Positions 59,600 to 60,000 of a stretch of 60,000 nucleotides of DNA are shown in pieces (within the stretch, counting starts at the first letter, position 1; the number at the start of each line of letters is the position of its first letter). Source of the DNA: Strigamia acuminata (taxonomy: Eukaryota; Arthropoda; Chilopoda; Geophilomorpha; Linotaeniidae); contig OX442324.1 of the NCBI GenBank assembly GCA_949358305.1, forward strand, positions 2,099,501-2,159,500. The letters are read 5' to 3'. Made by a program: the position numbers and the translations under genes. A model generated the notes under the pieces. The model worked only from the letters and a program-made list of their open reading frames with translations. It was not told where the DNA came from and ran no database searches.

Positions 59600-60000
59600 A
59601 CAATGAAAAAAAGTTTAAAAACAATTTTATATTTTTTAAAAAAATAGAAAAATCAATATTTACTCAATACTGCAGAAAGAACTATCTTTTTCGAAACAAC
59701 AAATGTATATTTTTCGGGTACTTATCTTTGTCGTTGTGCATTTGTTAGACTTTAACTGTGCAATGTTTGTAGTTTGTTGTCAACAAAGCATTACATTGAC
59801 CACTTTCTTGATCGCCAATACTACAGTACTTTGGGTCAACAAAACGCTGTCTGCAATAATTACTGACAAAACGACAGTAGACAAGGTCATCAAACTCCAA
59901 ATCTTTACCTCTGAACTTGATCAGTGTGACCGACTGACCGGTGCATCAGCTACATTAATTTTGCATTGCACATCACCCCGTATCAGCATCTATTGACTTC
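59600..60000. other. Window end, open frame without known features
   Basis: A plus-strand frame of 97 codons (59703-59996) begins with a hydrophobic, signal-like stretch (IFRVLIFVVVHLLDFNCAMF) and stops four bases before the window edge. It could be a small secreted protein, but no promoter, splice site or homologue is visible, so I do not call it as a gene. Confidence 0.3.

Overview
This is a nuclear segment of an invertebrate animal genome. It is AT-rich, and its protein genes have GT-AG introns from about 65 bp to several kb and AATAAA polyadenylation signals. The introns are full of small inverted-repeat transposons. A short interstitial GGTTA (TTAGG) tract, the arthropod-type telomere unit, together with the closely linked UQCC5/UQCC6 pair known from flies, points to an arthropod. 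The species cannot be named from this window.

Layout. (1) 1-4.7 kb: no recognisable gene, several MITEs. (2) 4.9-9.0 kb, minus: a p38 MAP kinase with three tandem alternative versions of one exon. (3) 9.8-11.5 kb, plus: GMPPB, mannose-1-phosphate guanylyltransferase, complete in six exons. (4) 11.7-13.3 kb, minus: UQCC5 (SMIM4) followed at once by UQCC6 (BRAWNIN), probably one dicistronic transcript, tail to tail with GMPPB. (5) 13.4-28.3 kb, plus: thymine DNA glycosylase with MITE-filled introns and a very long SUMO-motif and polyQ-rich C terminus. (6) 28.7 kb, minus: tRNA-His. (7) 29.2-33.6 kb, plus: a complete twelve-exon TBK1/IKK-epsilon kinase with a perfect kappaB-like palindrome just upstream. 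(8) 34.3-41 kb: three small predicted membrane proteins (minus), one small secreted protein (plus) and mitochondrial fission factor MTFP1 (minus). (9) 41-51.5 kb: repeats, two minisatellites with a 31-bp period and 5S-derived elements, but no convincing gene. (10) 51.8-52.2 kb, minus: an unrecognised TATA-driven two-exon gene for a 55-residue protein. (11) 52.3-60 kb: MITEs, one orphan coding exon, a broken Ty3/gypsy-like retrotransposon piece and a tRNA-Ile-like sequence with a doubled D-arm.

Functional links. p38 and TBK1 are stress and innate-immune kinases. UQCC5, UQCC6 and MTFP1 act in the mitochondrial inner membrane. GMPPB feeds glycosylation and TDG acts in base excision repair and demethylation. 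Apart from the UQCC5-UQCC6 pair, nothing shows that these neighbours are co-regulated. All exon borders were set by eye from reading frame, splice consensus and family conservation. The summed coding lengths of GMPPB, TDG, TBK1, MTFP1, UQCC5 and UQCC6 are each divisible by three, which supports the models.
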